Source: Ruminiclostridium hungatei
Lineage (GTDB): Bacteria > Bacillota > Clostridia > Acetivibrionales > DSM-1351
Assembly: GCF_002051585.1 (NCBI RefSeq)
Contig: NZ_MZGX01000027.1
Coordinates: 1 to 64,000 of the forward strand
Length of the DNA: 64,000 bases
Direction of reading: 5' to 3'
Shown here: piece by piece, positions 1 through 8,188 of the stretch
How the letters are laid out: every line of letters begins with the position of its first letter
Position numbering within the stretch: the first letter of the stretch is position 1
The notes under the pieces: model-generated
Told to the model about the DNA's origin: nothing
What the model saw: only the letters and a program-made list of their open reading frames with translations
Database searches by the model: none
Translations under genes and position numbers: made by a program

Positions 1-44
1 GGTGTTCTAACACCGCTAGAGAAATATAATCTTTACCTCGCGGC

Positions 45-81
45 ATAAAAAACGACCAGTGGCTTTGTACACCACTAGTCG
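45..81 (-). terminator. Rho-independent terminator after the phosphodiesterase gene
   Basis: Arms at 53-62 and 72-81 pair over ten positions with one mismatch. Read on the minus strand the hairpin is followed by a run of six T (45-50). It lies about 150 bases beyond the minus-strand stop at 235. The rest of 1-234 holds only small palindromes (GGTGTT/AACACC at 1-14 and an imperfect hairpin near 165-184) and no convincing gene. Confidence 0.7.
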
Positions 82-234
82 GGAATATTTTATATTTTTT
101 ACTGTCCTCTTGACGGGATGCAGTTCAAAAGCTCCGGTGCCTGTTTTAATTTGTGGAAATGATACCACGTGTTCTACGTGTGGTTATGCCAAGGTCTTGT
201 TATTAAGTGTGATCAAGTGTAATGATTTTGCCCG

Positions 235-726
235 TTATAGTGTAATAATTTCACCGGTTATATTGTTGCCATGGACCTGCAAAAGGCCATAGCTGCACTT
301 CTCCTGCCTTCTCCTGTCCATAGCCGAGCCGGGGTTAAAGTACAGGATACCATGGTGAAAGGTGTTAACAGGTATGTGACTGTGACCAAAAACAACACAA
401 TGAACATTTTCATTTCTGAAGGCTTTTCTGGAATTTTCGGCTGCTGTACCGCTGTACCCGTGACCGTGAAAAACTCCTATCCGGCACTCTTCAACTTCAA
501 TTATTTTCTTATAAGGCAGTATGGTCTGAAGGTACTCGTCGTCATTATTCCCCAGTACTGCATATACAGGAGCAAGCTCCTGAAGCTCATACAGCACATG
601 GTCCCTGCATAAATCTCCGGCATGTATTATCATATGGGCTCCCGAAAGTTTGTTCAGCAAGATCTCCGGCAGCTTTGAGCCCCTGCGGGGAATATGGGTA
701 TCTGAAATTACTCCTATGGTTGTCAT
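235..726 (-). CDS. YfcE/MJ0936-family metallophosphoesterase
   Basis: A 163-residue calcineurin-like phosphoesterase of the small YfcE/MJ0936 type, expected to be a cytoplasmic Mn-dependent phosphodiesterase whose physiological substrate cannot be read from sequence. All metal-site motifs are visible in order: DTH (residues 9-11), GD (37-38), GNND (59-62), HGH (87-89) and GHSH (114-117). Length is normal for the family, so the gene looks complete. The ATG at 726 has GGGAGG eight bases upstream. It lies 16 bases after the AraC-type regulator on the same strand, so the two are probably co-transcribed, and a terminator follows at 45-81. Confidence 0.9.
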   Translation of the reverse strand: MTTIGVISDTHIPRRGSKLPEILLNKLSGAHMIIHAGDLCRDHVLYELQELAPVYAVLGNNDDEYLQTILPYKKIIEVEECRIGVFHGHGYSGTAAENSRKAFRNENVHCVVFGHSHIPVNTFHHGILYFNPGSAMDRRRQEKCSYGLLQVHGNNITGEIITL

Positions 727-742
727 AGTTGCATGCCTCCCG

Positions 743-1615
743 TCATACTTTTCTTATTTGCGAAGGAGTTGTACCGGTAAAATTCTTGAATATCTTATTG
801 AAGTTGGCCAGGTTGTAAAAGCCGCAGTCCAACGCTATGCGGGCAACGGTAGTGTCCGTTTCCCGGAGCATTTCTATGGATTTTGATATTCGCATTTTGT
901 TAAGGTATTCTATGGGGGTAAATCCGGTTGAGAGCTTGAACAGTGTGGAAAAATAGTTGGGAGACATGTAAGCCTGTTCCGCCAGGTCTGTCAGCAGTAT
1001 TTTTTGCGAATAGTTCCCATTCATATATTCAAATACCTTCTCCAGTTTCTCCAGTCTTCTGCTTTTTGAGGATATGCTCTCAGGACTTTTGCTCTCATCC
1101 TGGTAATGCCTTATCAGGTAGGTGATTATGTGCAGGAGCTTGGCTTTTATCATAAGCTTGTAACCAAGAGTCCTGTTAATATATTCTTCTTCAATCTCGG
1201 TCAGAAGTGCAAATATCTTTTGGCCTATCTCACTTTTACTGTCTATCCTGTTATTAAAATTCGAGCTCCTTTCAAAAAAAGGCTTCAGGTAATTATAGTC
1301 AAAATGGTTTTCGGAGGACCATACCAGTTGAGGTTCAAACATGACCACCGGCATCACCATGTTCACAGGGGGAAGGACCTCCATATAATGTGGCTCGATA
1401 TTGTTAATCACCACAATGTCGCCTGCATTCATTTCGTAAGCCCTGTTTTCCACATAATAAACTCCCCTGCCCTGCTTGACAAAGGCTATCTCAAGATAAT
1501 TATGCCAGTGGAAGGTGTTATTCATGCAATAGTAGGGCCCCATATCCGCAAATTTGATATTAAAAGGAAAATCTGCGGGAAAAGGCCTGGGGCTGTATAT
1601 TTTTGCTGCTTCCAT
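743..1615 (-). CDS. AraC-family transcriptional regulator with N-terminal cupin
   Basis: A 290-residue regulator. The N-terminal part (about 1-170) has the pattern of an AraC ligand-binding cupin, including a HWHNYLE stretch near residue 37. The C-terminal 100 residues carry the two helix-turn-helix units of the AraC/XylS family (LTDLAEQAYMSPNYFSTLFK, then ARIALDCGFYNLANFNKIFK), ending in the usual TPSQIRK-type tail. Start ATG 1615 has AAAGGAGG five bases upstream. It is divergent from galT-galK, so control of galactose genes is possible, but the ligand and targets are unknown. The phosphodiesterase gene follows after 16 bases. Confidence 0.88.
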   Translation of the reverse strand: MEAAKIYSPRPFPADFPFNIKFADMGPYYCMNNTFHWHNYLEIAFVKQGRGVYYVENRAYEMNAGDIVVINNIEPHYMEVLPPVNMVMPVVMFEPQLVWSSENHFDYNYLKPFFERSSNFNNRIDSKSEIGQKIFALLTEIEEEYINRTLGYKLMIKAKLLHIITYLIRHYQDESKSPESISSKSRRLEKLEKVFEYMNGNYSQKILLTDLAEQAYMSPNYFSTLFKLSTGFTPIEYLNKMRISKSIEMLRETDTTVARIALDCGFYNLANFNKIFKNFTGTTPSQIRKV

Positions 1616-1770
1616 ATGTCCTCCTTTACAAATGAATAAAAAGTACCGTTCAAAATAAAATAATTATTTACAATTTGTATATTTAATTCCTGCTAAATCG
1701 TAAAATAGTATCATAAGACGGTAAAATAGTCAGAGCTAACAGCGCTGCTTCTTTATATAATAGTATTATA

Positions 1771-2043
1771 CCCTCTATTAACAATGTACAATACGTTTTT
1801 GAGCGGCGAATTTACCATTCGGCTACGTTGAAGCCGTTTGTAAGTCACAAAGCCTTCCTTCGCGTCTTCGCCTTGCCGCAAGCCAAATTCTCTCGCTCAA
1901 AACTCTCCGACCTCACACCGGGATATTTTGGCAGTTTTCGAGGCGGATGGACGCAGCCTTGCTGATGCAAGGCAAGGACGACAACAAAGAAAAGTGGCAA
2001 AATAGCCGGTGTGAGGCGTGTTACACATTGTCAATAGAGGGTA
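1771..2043. repeat. Structured inverted-repeat element (MITE-like) upstream of galT
   Basis: The ends (1771-1795 and 2017-2041) are inverted copies matching at 21 of 25 positions. Inside are two further inverted repeats: 1795-1813 with 1885-1903, and 1911-1938 with 1990-2016. Small hairpins sit in their loops (cggct/agccg at 1820-1836; gccttgc/gcaaggc at 1956-1973). The whole would fold as a three-way junction. It has no credible ORF. Its left part resembles the element at 7695-7854, suggesting a family of small non-coding mobile or regulatory elements. It occupies the leader region of galT. Confidence 0.6.
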
Positions 2044-2109
2044 AAAACGGCGTGCATTAAAGGGGTTGACTACAGTATGCAAAAAGAAGTAATAGAACCG
2101 GAAGGCAAT

Positions 2110-3657
2110 ATGGGAATAAATCCTGCATATGAGATAGAGAGACTGCTCCTGTTCGGGAGAGAGCACGGACTGACAGGTAAGCTGGATGCTGTCATTGCAC
2201 GGAACCAACTGCTGGCAGTACTTCAAATCCAGGAGCCTTACACAGGTGAAATTGAAGCCGAGGCTTTAAAATATCCCACCGGAATATTGAATCGGCTTGT
2301 GGCTTATGCACAGGCGGCGGGACTCTGTGACAAGGGGTCATATACCGCAGGGGAATTGTTTGATACAAAGCTTATGGGCTTTTTGATGCCAAGGCAAGCA
2401 GAGATAGAAAGCCAATTCCGCCGACTGCGGGAAAGCAAATCCGTAGAGGCGGCCACAGATTATTTTTATGAGCTCTGTACAGCTTCAAACTATATAAGAA
2501 CCGCCGCCGTTGAAAAAAATATAGTATGGACGGCAAACACCCGCTACGGCGGGCTGGAAATAACAGTCAACCTGTCAAAGCCGGAAAAAGATCCGGCGGA
2601 AATTGTGAGAGAAAGGCTCCAGCCCCAGTCAGGCTATCCAAAGTGCATGCTTTGCCTTGAGAATATAGGATATCCGGGCCGCAGCAACTTTCCTGCGCGG
2701 CAGACTCACAGAATCATACCTGTAACCCTTTGCGGAGAGCAGTGGTACCTGCAGTATTCTCCCTATTTGTATTACAGGGAACACTGCATTGTTTTCAGCG
2801 AGAGGCATGAGCCCATGAAGATATCGGAAATGACCTTTTCCATGCTGCTGGATTTTGTGCGGCAGTTTCCCCATTATATCTGCGGTTCCAACGCAGACCT
2901 GCCCATTGTGGGAGGTTCGATTCTGAGCCACAATCATTTTCAGGGAGGAAAGCATCTCTTTCCCATGCAAAAGGCTCCGGTAATCAGGCGGTTCAGGTCG
3001 GAAGAATTCAAAGGGGTTGACATTGCCATTGTTAAATGGCCCTTATCCGTTATACGGGTTGCAGGCAATGACCCGGAAGAGCTGTCGGGCTTTTGCAGCA
3101 AGGTTCTCAGTGAATGGAGGCAATACAGCGACAGCAGTGTGGAGGTGCTGGCAGCTTCCCTGGCGGACAACAGCCTTGTGCCCCACAATACAATAACGCC
3201 CATTGCCAGACTTAACGAAGCAGGAAAATATGAGCTGGATCTGGTATTGAGAAACAACAGGACTACCTGCGAATATCCCGAAGGGCTGTTTCATCCCCAC
3301 AGGGAAATTCATCACATAAAAAAGGAAAATATAGGCCTGATAGAAGTGATGGGCCTGGCCATACTGCCGGGGAGGTTGAAAGCTGAACTGGAAAGTGTCA
3401 GGGAAATCCTGTGCGGCAGGACTGAAATCTCCGGCAGCATACGGGAAGATGCGCTTCTCTTTAAGCACAGCCGGTGGATAGCCGAGCTTACGGCAAAATA
3501 TAAGCTGCCTGTGGGAGAGGCAGAAGCAGAGAAGCTTTTAAGGCAGGAGACGGGCAAAAAGTTTGAAACCTGCCTGGAGCATGCAGGAGTATTCAAACAG
3601 ACCAGGGAGGGCTTGAAGGCCTTTGAACGGTTTATTAAAACCCTGGGCTGCCGCTGA
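2110..3657 (+). CDS. galT: UDP-glucose--hexose-1-phosphate uridylyltransferase (class II GalT)
   Basis: Transfers UMP from UDP-glucose to galactose-1-phosphate in the Leloir pathway (EC 2.7.7.12). The protein is of the Gram-positive class II type. It has a family-typical helical start (IERLLLFGREHGL), the GYPKCMLCLENIGYPGRS segment, and the active-site region LSHNHFQGG near residue 280. With the ATG at 2110 it is 515 residues, close to the usual 500-515. That start has GGAAGG four bases upstream and matches the family N-terminus. An in-frame ATG at 2077 (526 residues, AAAGGGG eleven bases upstream) is the alternative. galK follows in the same direction. No galE is present in the window. Confidence 0.93.
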   Translation: MGINPAYEIERLLLFGREHGLTGKLDAVIARNQLLAVLQIQEPYTGEIEAEALKYPTGILNRLVAYAQAAGLCDKGSYTAGELFDTKLMGFLMPRQAEIESQFRRLRESKSVEAATDYFYELCTASNYIRTAAVEKNIVWTANTRYGGLEITVNLSKPEKDPAEIVRERLQPQSGYPKCMLCLENIGYPGRSNFPARQTHRIIPVTLCGEQWYLQYSPYLYYREHCIVFSERHEPMKISEMTFSMLLDFVRQFPHYICGSNADLPIVGGSILSHNHFQGGKHLFPMQKAPVIRRFRSEEFKGVDIAIVKWPLSVIRVAGNDPEELSGFCSKVLSEWRQYSDSSVEVLAASLADNSLVPHNTITPIARLNEAGKYELDLVLRNNRTTCEYPEGLFHPHREIHHIKKENIGLIEVMGLAILPGRLKAELESVREILCGRTEISGSIREDALLFKHSRWIAELTAKYKLPVGEAEAEKLLRQETGKKFETCLEHAGVFKQTREGLKAFERFIKTLGCR

Positions 3658-3770
3658 GCCTGAAAAGACTGGAATTATATAGCTGAAGGAAAACGCAGCC
3701 GGACTCCCGGCGGGAGCGGTGAAAGACTTCGGCATTGTATAAACAGATTATACGAGGAGGTATCTCAGGC

Positions 3771-4970
3771 ATGGAGAAAGATTATAAGGAGCTTAGGAAA
3801 AAGTTCTGTGAGCTGTACGGGGGCAGTGAAGAGGAACTCAGAATTTTTTCGGGGCCGGGAAGGGTGAATCTTATAGGTGAGCATATTGACTACTGCGGGG
3901 GCTTTGTTTTTCCTGCCGCTTTGAGCCTTGACTCTACAGTAATCGCAAGGGCAAATAAAGACAATACCTTAAGGATGGCTGCCACGGATTTGCCGGTAAA
4001 GGTTGAAGTCAGGCTGGATAATCTCATAAGCGGTAAAACTCTGAGCTGGGGAAATTATCAGGCAGGAGTGGCCTATATGCTGCAAAATGCGGGCTACAAA
4101 CTGGTGGGAGTGGATATGCTTTTCCATGACACCGTTCCATTGGGTTCGGGCCTGTCCTCCTCCGCTGCAATTGAGCTTGCCGCTGCTGTGGCCCTTGTTA
4201 CTCTCGGCAATGAGGCCCACGGTATAAATAAGCCTGTGGATTTGGTTGAAATGGCGGTATTGAGCCAAAAAACCGAAAATGAATTCTGCGGTGTAAACTG
4301 CGGTATAATGGACCAGTTTGCCTCTGCCATGGGGAAAAAAGATCATGCAATACTTCTTGACTGCTCCACTCTGAAATATGAGTATTTACCCTTGAAGCTG
4401 GAGGGGTATAAAATCGTCCTGGGAAATACCAGAAAGAAACGCTCTCTGGGAGAGTCAAAATATAATGAAAGAGTGGCAGAATGTGCAGAGGGACTTGAAA
4501 TACTGAAAAAATACCTGCCTGAAAAAAAGAATTTGTGCTCAATTACAGTGGAAGAGTTTGAGAGATATAAAAGCAGAATACAAAATGAGGTCATAAGAAA
4601 AAGAGCAACCCATGTCATATATGAGAATGACAGGGTTCTGAAGGCGGTGGAGGCCTTGAGGAAAAATGACATTCCGGAGCTGGGCAGACTGCTGGTGGAG
4701 GCCAATGCCTCCATAAGAGATTTATATCAGGTCACCGGCAAGGAGCTGGATGTAATGACTGCCGAGGCCATGAAGGTGGAAGGAGTGCTGGGGGCCAGAA
4801 TGACCGGTGCCGGCTTCGGTGGCTGTACTGTCAATATAGTTCCTGAAGACATGCTGGGCCGGTTTATGGAGCAGGTTGGAAAAAATTACAGGGAACAGAC
4901 CGGAATTGTTCCACAGTTCCATGTCAGTGCTATAGGGGACGGAGCCAGGGAGATAAAGCCTGAACTCTAG
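3771..4970 (+). CDS. galK: Galactokinase
   Basis: ATP-dependent phosphorylation of galactose to galactose-1-phosphate (EC 2.7.1.6), supplying the GalT substrate. GHMP-kinase features are clear: the galactokinase signature GRVNLIGEHIDYCGG near residue 27, the phosphate-binding loop PLGSGLSSSAAIE near residue 123, the aspartate-containing CGIMDQFAS segment, and the C-terminal GARMTGAGFGGC motif. The start at 3771 is chosen because GGAGG lies ten bases upstream and it gives the usual length (399 residues). A longer reading from 3735 only adds residues unlike the family. It lies 113 bases behind galT and is followed by a strong terminator, so galT-galK form an operon. Confidence 0.95.
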   Translation: MEKDYKELRKKFCELYGGSEEELRIFSGPGRVNLIGEHIDYCGGFVFPAALSLDSTVIARANKDNTLRMAATDLPVKVEVRLDNLISGKTLSWGNYQAGVAYMLQNAGYKLVGVDMLFHDTVPLGSGLSSSAAIELAAAVALVTLGNEAHGINKPVDLVEMAVLSQKTENEFCGVNCGIMDQFASAMGKKDHAILLDCSTLKYEYLPLKLEGYKIVLGNTRKKRSLGESKYNERVAECAEGLEILKKYLPEKKNLCSITVEEFERYKSRIQNEVIRKRATHVIYENDRVLKAVEALRKNDIPELGRLLVEANASIRDLYQVTGKELDVMTAEAMKVEGVLGARMTGAGFGGCTVNIVPEDMLGRFMEQVGKNYREQTGIVPQFHVSAIGDGAREIKPEL

Positions 4971-4992
4971 GGTTTTAGTACCGGATATAAAG

Positions 4993-5026
4993 AAAGCGGT
5001 GTGCTGAGAAAGGCATACCGCTTTTT
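4993..5026 (+). terminator. Terminator of galT-galK
   Basis: AAAGCGGT-type stem with one mismatch, an eight-base loop and a T run (CTTTTT), placed just after the galK stop at 4970. Confidence 0.85.
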
Positions 5027-5139
5027 GTCTATTGTTTTGTATTTATTTCCATTATTATAGACTTCTGCCAGGAATTATCGTATAATATGTTGTTTATTAT
5101 GCGATTTAGTGGATTGTTTGAAGGAATGCGGAGGTTATT

Positions 5140-7548
5140 ATGTTTAAAAGACTTTTAAAGAAACTGGGCAAACCGGCAGAATTCACACGGTATGACGGTC
5201 TTGTGGAGAAGATACGTGAAATCGACCTGTCAAGCTTGTCGGATTCCCAGCTTTGCTCATATATTGAGGAATACAGGAAAAGATTCACCCAATGGCTGAA
5301 GGAAAGGCAGAAGGAGAAGGCACAGGAGCAGGAGGAACAGGAGGAGCAGGCAGAACAGGCAGAACAGGCAGAACAGGCGGCGGATAATGCCTTGCTGAAT
5401 GGGCTTCTCAGGGAATGGCCTTTTGCACAGAGCCTTCTGGTGGAAAGCTATGCTGTCACAAAGGAACTCTGCAGGAGATGCCTGGGGCTTGATGCCTATG
5501 ATTCACAGCTTCTTACGGGCATAGCACTGCACTTCGGAAATATTGCAGAGCTTCCAACCGGGGAGGGAAAGACCATGGCAGCAGTATTTCCCGCTGTGGT
5601 CAATGCGTTGGCGGGAAGAGGAGTTCATGTTCTGACCTTTAATGATTATCTTGCCAAAAGAGATGCCCTTTGGATGAAATCCGTCTATGAGAATTGGGGG
5701 CTGCGGGTTGAGTTCATACAGGAGGCCATGGAGCCCGGAAGACGCAGGGAAGCCTATCTGGCTGACATAACCTACGTCACTCCAAAAGAAGCCGGTTTCG
5801 ACTTTTTGAGGGATTCTCTTGTGTACAGCCCCAGGGAAAAGGTGCAGCGCCCTTATAACTATGTTATTGTGGATGAGGCAGATTCGATTATGATAGATGA
5901 AGCCCGGGTGCCTCTCGTAATAGCCGGAAAACCGGACGGTGAGCCTGCCGGTATGGACAAGAGGCTGGTGGAAGCTGTTGAGTCCCTGTGCCAGGGAGTG
6001 GATTATATGCCTGATGAAAACCTGAGAAATGTCTATCTGACGGATGCGGGCATAAACAGGCTGGAGAAGGTTTTAAACTGCGGCAATCTGTACGACGGCA
6101 ATCTGGAGCTTCTCACCCTTATAAACAATCTGCTCCATGCCAGAGCCCTTTTAAAAAAGGACATTGACTATATAGTAAGGAACAACAGGGTGGAAATTGT
6201 AGATGAATTCACCGGAAGAGTAGCGGATAAAAGAAAATGGCATGACGGGCTTCAAATGGCGGTGGAGGCGCTGGAGGGAATTGAGCATGACCGCAGCAGC
6301 AGGATACTTGGGAAAATAACCCTGCAGAACTTTATCAGCCTTTACCCTGAGACCGCAGGTATGACGGCAACTGCCCTGTCTTCCCAGGAGGAGCTGCTGG
6401 CTACCTACAACAGAAGGGTGTACGAGGTGCAGCCCCACAAAAAATGCATCCGCATCGATTATTCCGATGAGGTATTTACCCACAGGGAAGCCAAGGAAAG
6501 TGCCATAATAGGTGATATAGCTTCGGTGCATAAAACCGGACGCCCCATACTCATAGGCACCTCAAGCGTGGAGGAATCGGAAAAGCTGGCCGCCGGCCTC
6601 AAGGACCGCCAGGTGGCTTGTGTGGTGCTCAATGCCAGAAATGACGCCCAGGAGGCGGAAATAATCGCCAGGGCCGGCAGGCTGGGAGCAGTTACCGTCT
6701 CTACCAATATGGCCGGCCGGGGTGTTGATATAAAGCTGGGAGACGGAAACCCCGACTCGGAGGAAACCCGCCAGGTCATAGCACTGGGAGGGCTGTATGT
6801 TGTGGGAACCAATAAAAATGAGTGTATACGGCTGGACAATCAGCTCAGGGGCAGAGCCGGCCGTCAGGGTGATCCCGGTGCCTCAAGATTTTTTGTAAGC
6901 CTTGAGGACCAGCTCTTGACCAGGTTCGGCATAGAAAAGGAGCTGCCCGCAAAATATTTGGGTGTCAGGCAGGAGGCCAGGCTGGAGGACAGCAGGCTGA
7001 ATTCCCTCATAAATCATATTCAGAGGGTCATAGACGGACAGAACTTCGACATAAGAAAAAGCCTGGGCAAATATTCCCTGCTCCTGGAATACCAGCGAAG
7101 GATGCTGGCACAAAGGCGGGAGGAAATAATGGATACCGGAGCGCCGTCGCTGTTTTCAAGCCGAGACCCTCAAATATACAGTCAGTTGTGCGAGCAGCAC
7201 GGCTCGGAACACGTGGATGCAGTTTCCCGGAGGATAGCCATCCATTGCGTGGATGAGTGCTGGTATGACTTCCTGGAGTTTTGTGAAAGTGTGCAGGAGG
7301 GCATAGAGCTGGTCCGGGCCTCAAAAAAGGACCCCCTGGATGAGTACCGGAAGCAGGTCATAGAGGAATTTGACGTTTTAATGTCACAACTGGAGGACAG
7401 GGTTGCAGACGAACTGCAAAAGACGGATTTTGCCCTGAGCGAGGACGAGCTTGCAGCAAAAGGCTTCAATACTCCCACTGCCACCTGGACTTACATCATA
7501 AACGACAATATCAAGGTAAAGAGGTTTTCCCTGTTGGGATTTCTGTAG
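5140..7548 (+). CDS. SecA-family preprotein translocase ATPase (accessory SecA-like)
   Basis: An 802-residue SecA homologue driving protein translocation at the membrane. Visible motor motifs include PTGEGKT (139-145, Walker A), VDEAD (244-248, Walker B), a SecA-type helicase region with TNMAGRGVDIKLG, and the QLRGRAGRQGDPG motif VI. Two things depart from housekeeping SecA. An acidic/glutamine low-complexity insert lies near residues 60-80. The C-terminus also ends in FSLLGFL with no cysteine-rich zinc/SecB-binding tail. This and the modest length suggest a second, SecA2-type motor, but no accessory SecY or dedicated substrate gene lies nearby. Start ATG 5140 has GGAGG upstream. The gene stands alone between galK and the Rhs locus. 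Confidence 0.85.
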   Translation: MFKRLLKKLGKPAEFTRYDGLVEKIREIDLSSLSDSQLCSYIEEYRKRFTQWLKERQKEKAQEQEEQEEQAEQAEQAEQAADNALLNGLLREWPFAQSLLVESYAVTKELCRRCLGLDAYDSQLLTGIALHFGNIAELPTGEGKTMAAVFPAVVNALAGRGVHVLTFNDYLAKRDALWMKSVYENWGLRVEFIQEAMEPGRRREAYLADITYVTPKEAGFDFLRDSLVYSPREKVQRPYNYVIVDEADSIMIDEARVPLVIAGKPDGEPAGMDKRLVEAVESLCQGVDYMPDENLRNVYLTDAGINRLEKVLNCGNLYDGNLELLTLINNLLHARALLKKDIDYIVRNNRVEIVDEFTGRVADKRKWHDGLQMAVEALEGIEHDRSSRILGKITLQNFISLYPETAGMTATALSSQEELLATYNRRVYEVQPHKKCIRIDYSDEVFTHREAKESAIIGDIASVHKTGRPILIGTSSVEESEKLAAGLKDRQVACVVLNARNDAQEAEIIARAGRLGAVTVSTNMAGRGVDIKLGDGNPDSEETRQVIALGGLYVVGTNKNECIRLDNQLRGRAGRQGDPGASRFFVSLEDQLLTRFGIEKELPAKYLGVRQEARLEDSRLNSLINHIQRVIDGQNFDIRKSLGKYSLLLEYQRRMLAQRREEIMDTGAPSLFSSRDPQIYSQLCEQHGSEHVDAVSRRIAIHCVDECWYDFLEFCESVQEGIELVRASKKDPLDEYRKQVIEEFDVLMSQLEDRVADELQKTDFALSEDELAAKGFNTPTATWTYIINDNIKVKRFSLLGFL
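5350..5376 (+). repeat. Three exact 9-bp tandem repeats inside the secA-like gene
   Basis: Three exact copies of gcagaacag, preceded by related gaggaacag/gaggagcag units, encode an EQA-rich stretch. Microsatellite-like, in frame, so length changes would alter only the linker. Confidence 0.85.
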
Positions 7549-7694
7549 GCATACAGGCTGAATAGCAGTTCTTTAAGTAAATGTGAGTTAATATCGTTAT
7601 TGTAAGTTAACCTGTAGTGCTGATTAAAAATGTGATAACAGAAAGAGAATGCTATTCACTCCCGGACAAGCTTCAAATAAATGCTTGTATATAA

Positions 7695-7854
7695 CGTTTT
7701 TGGCGAAATTGTAACACCTTTCGGCATGCTTTTTTAGCCGTCGCAGCAACTCGGCCATCCAGACCTCGGGTGCTGCTTTGCAGTTAAATTGACGTCCTGT
7801 CAATTTAACTGCAAAGCAGCATGCGCAAAGCCTACAATTTCAGCAAAAGCTTTT
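7695..7854. repeat. Long hairpin element with a perfect 23-bp stem
   Basis: The core is a perfect 23-bp inverted repeat (7771-7793 and 7799-7821) with a 5-base loop. An outer imperfect inverted repeat (about 7695-7730 and 7821-7854) encloses it. The left end resembles the left end of the element at 1771-2043: both carry cgtttttg, then gcgaa, then ttcggc, then agccgt in the same order. It has no ORF. With AT-rich sequence on both sides it accounts for much of the 640-base gap between the secA-like gene and the Rhs gene. Confidence 0.65.
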
Positions 7855-7989
7855 AATCATACTGCGCATTTCATTGAAGTCGTCCTCACGTGAATTGCAA
7901 ACTTGCCTCTTAATGACTTTATTAACTAGCATAACGGGTTAAGTTAGTATAAGTAAATGCAGGTAAACATAAGCAAATGTAAGTAAAAC

Positions 7990-8018
7990 CAGGTTTTGAA
8001 AAAAGACCTGATTTTTTT
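7990..8018 (+). terminator. Probable terminator between the secA-like and Rhs genes
   Basis: CAGGT/ACCTG stem extended by T-A pairs and followed by seven T. It lies 440 bases after the secA-like stop and would insulate the Rhs gene from upstream transcription. Confidence 0.6.
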
Positions 8019-8188
8019 ATGTCCGGGAAAACACCGTTCTATAAAAGCAAAGTCAGCAAATAATTTTTCAATTAAGTAGTATCAGCCCCCTGCATTCTAC
8101 AAATATTTACAAATAATCCATGATACACTAAATTGTATGAAATCTGAAACGGTAATTTGTAATATATTGTAAAAAAAGGAGCATAAAA

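Noticed and set aside
1897-2226. A 109-codon minus-strand frame across the galT leader
   Set aside because: It spans the hairpin element and the galT start, with no ribosome site or homology pattern.
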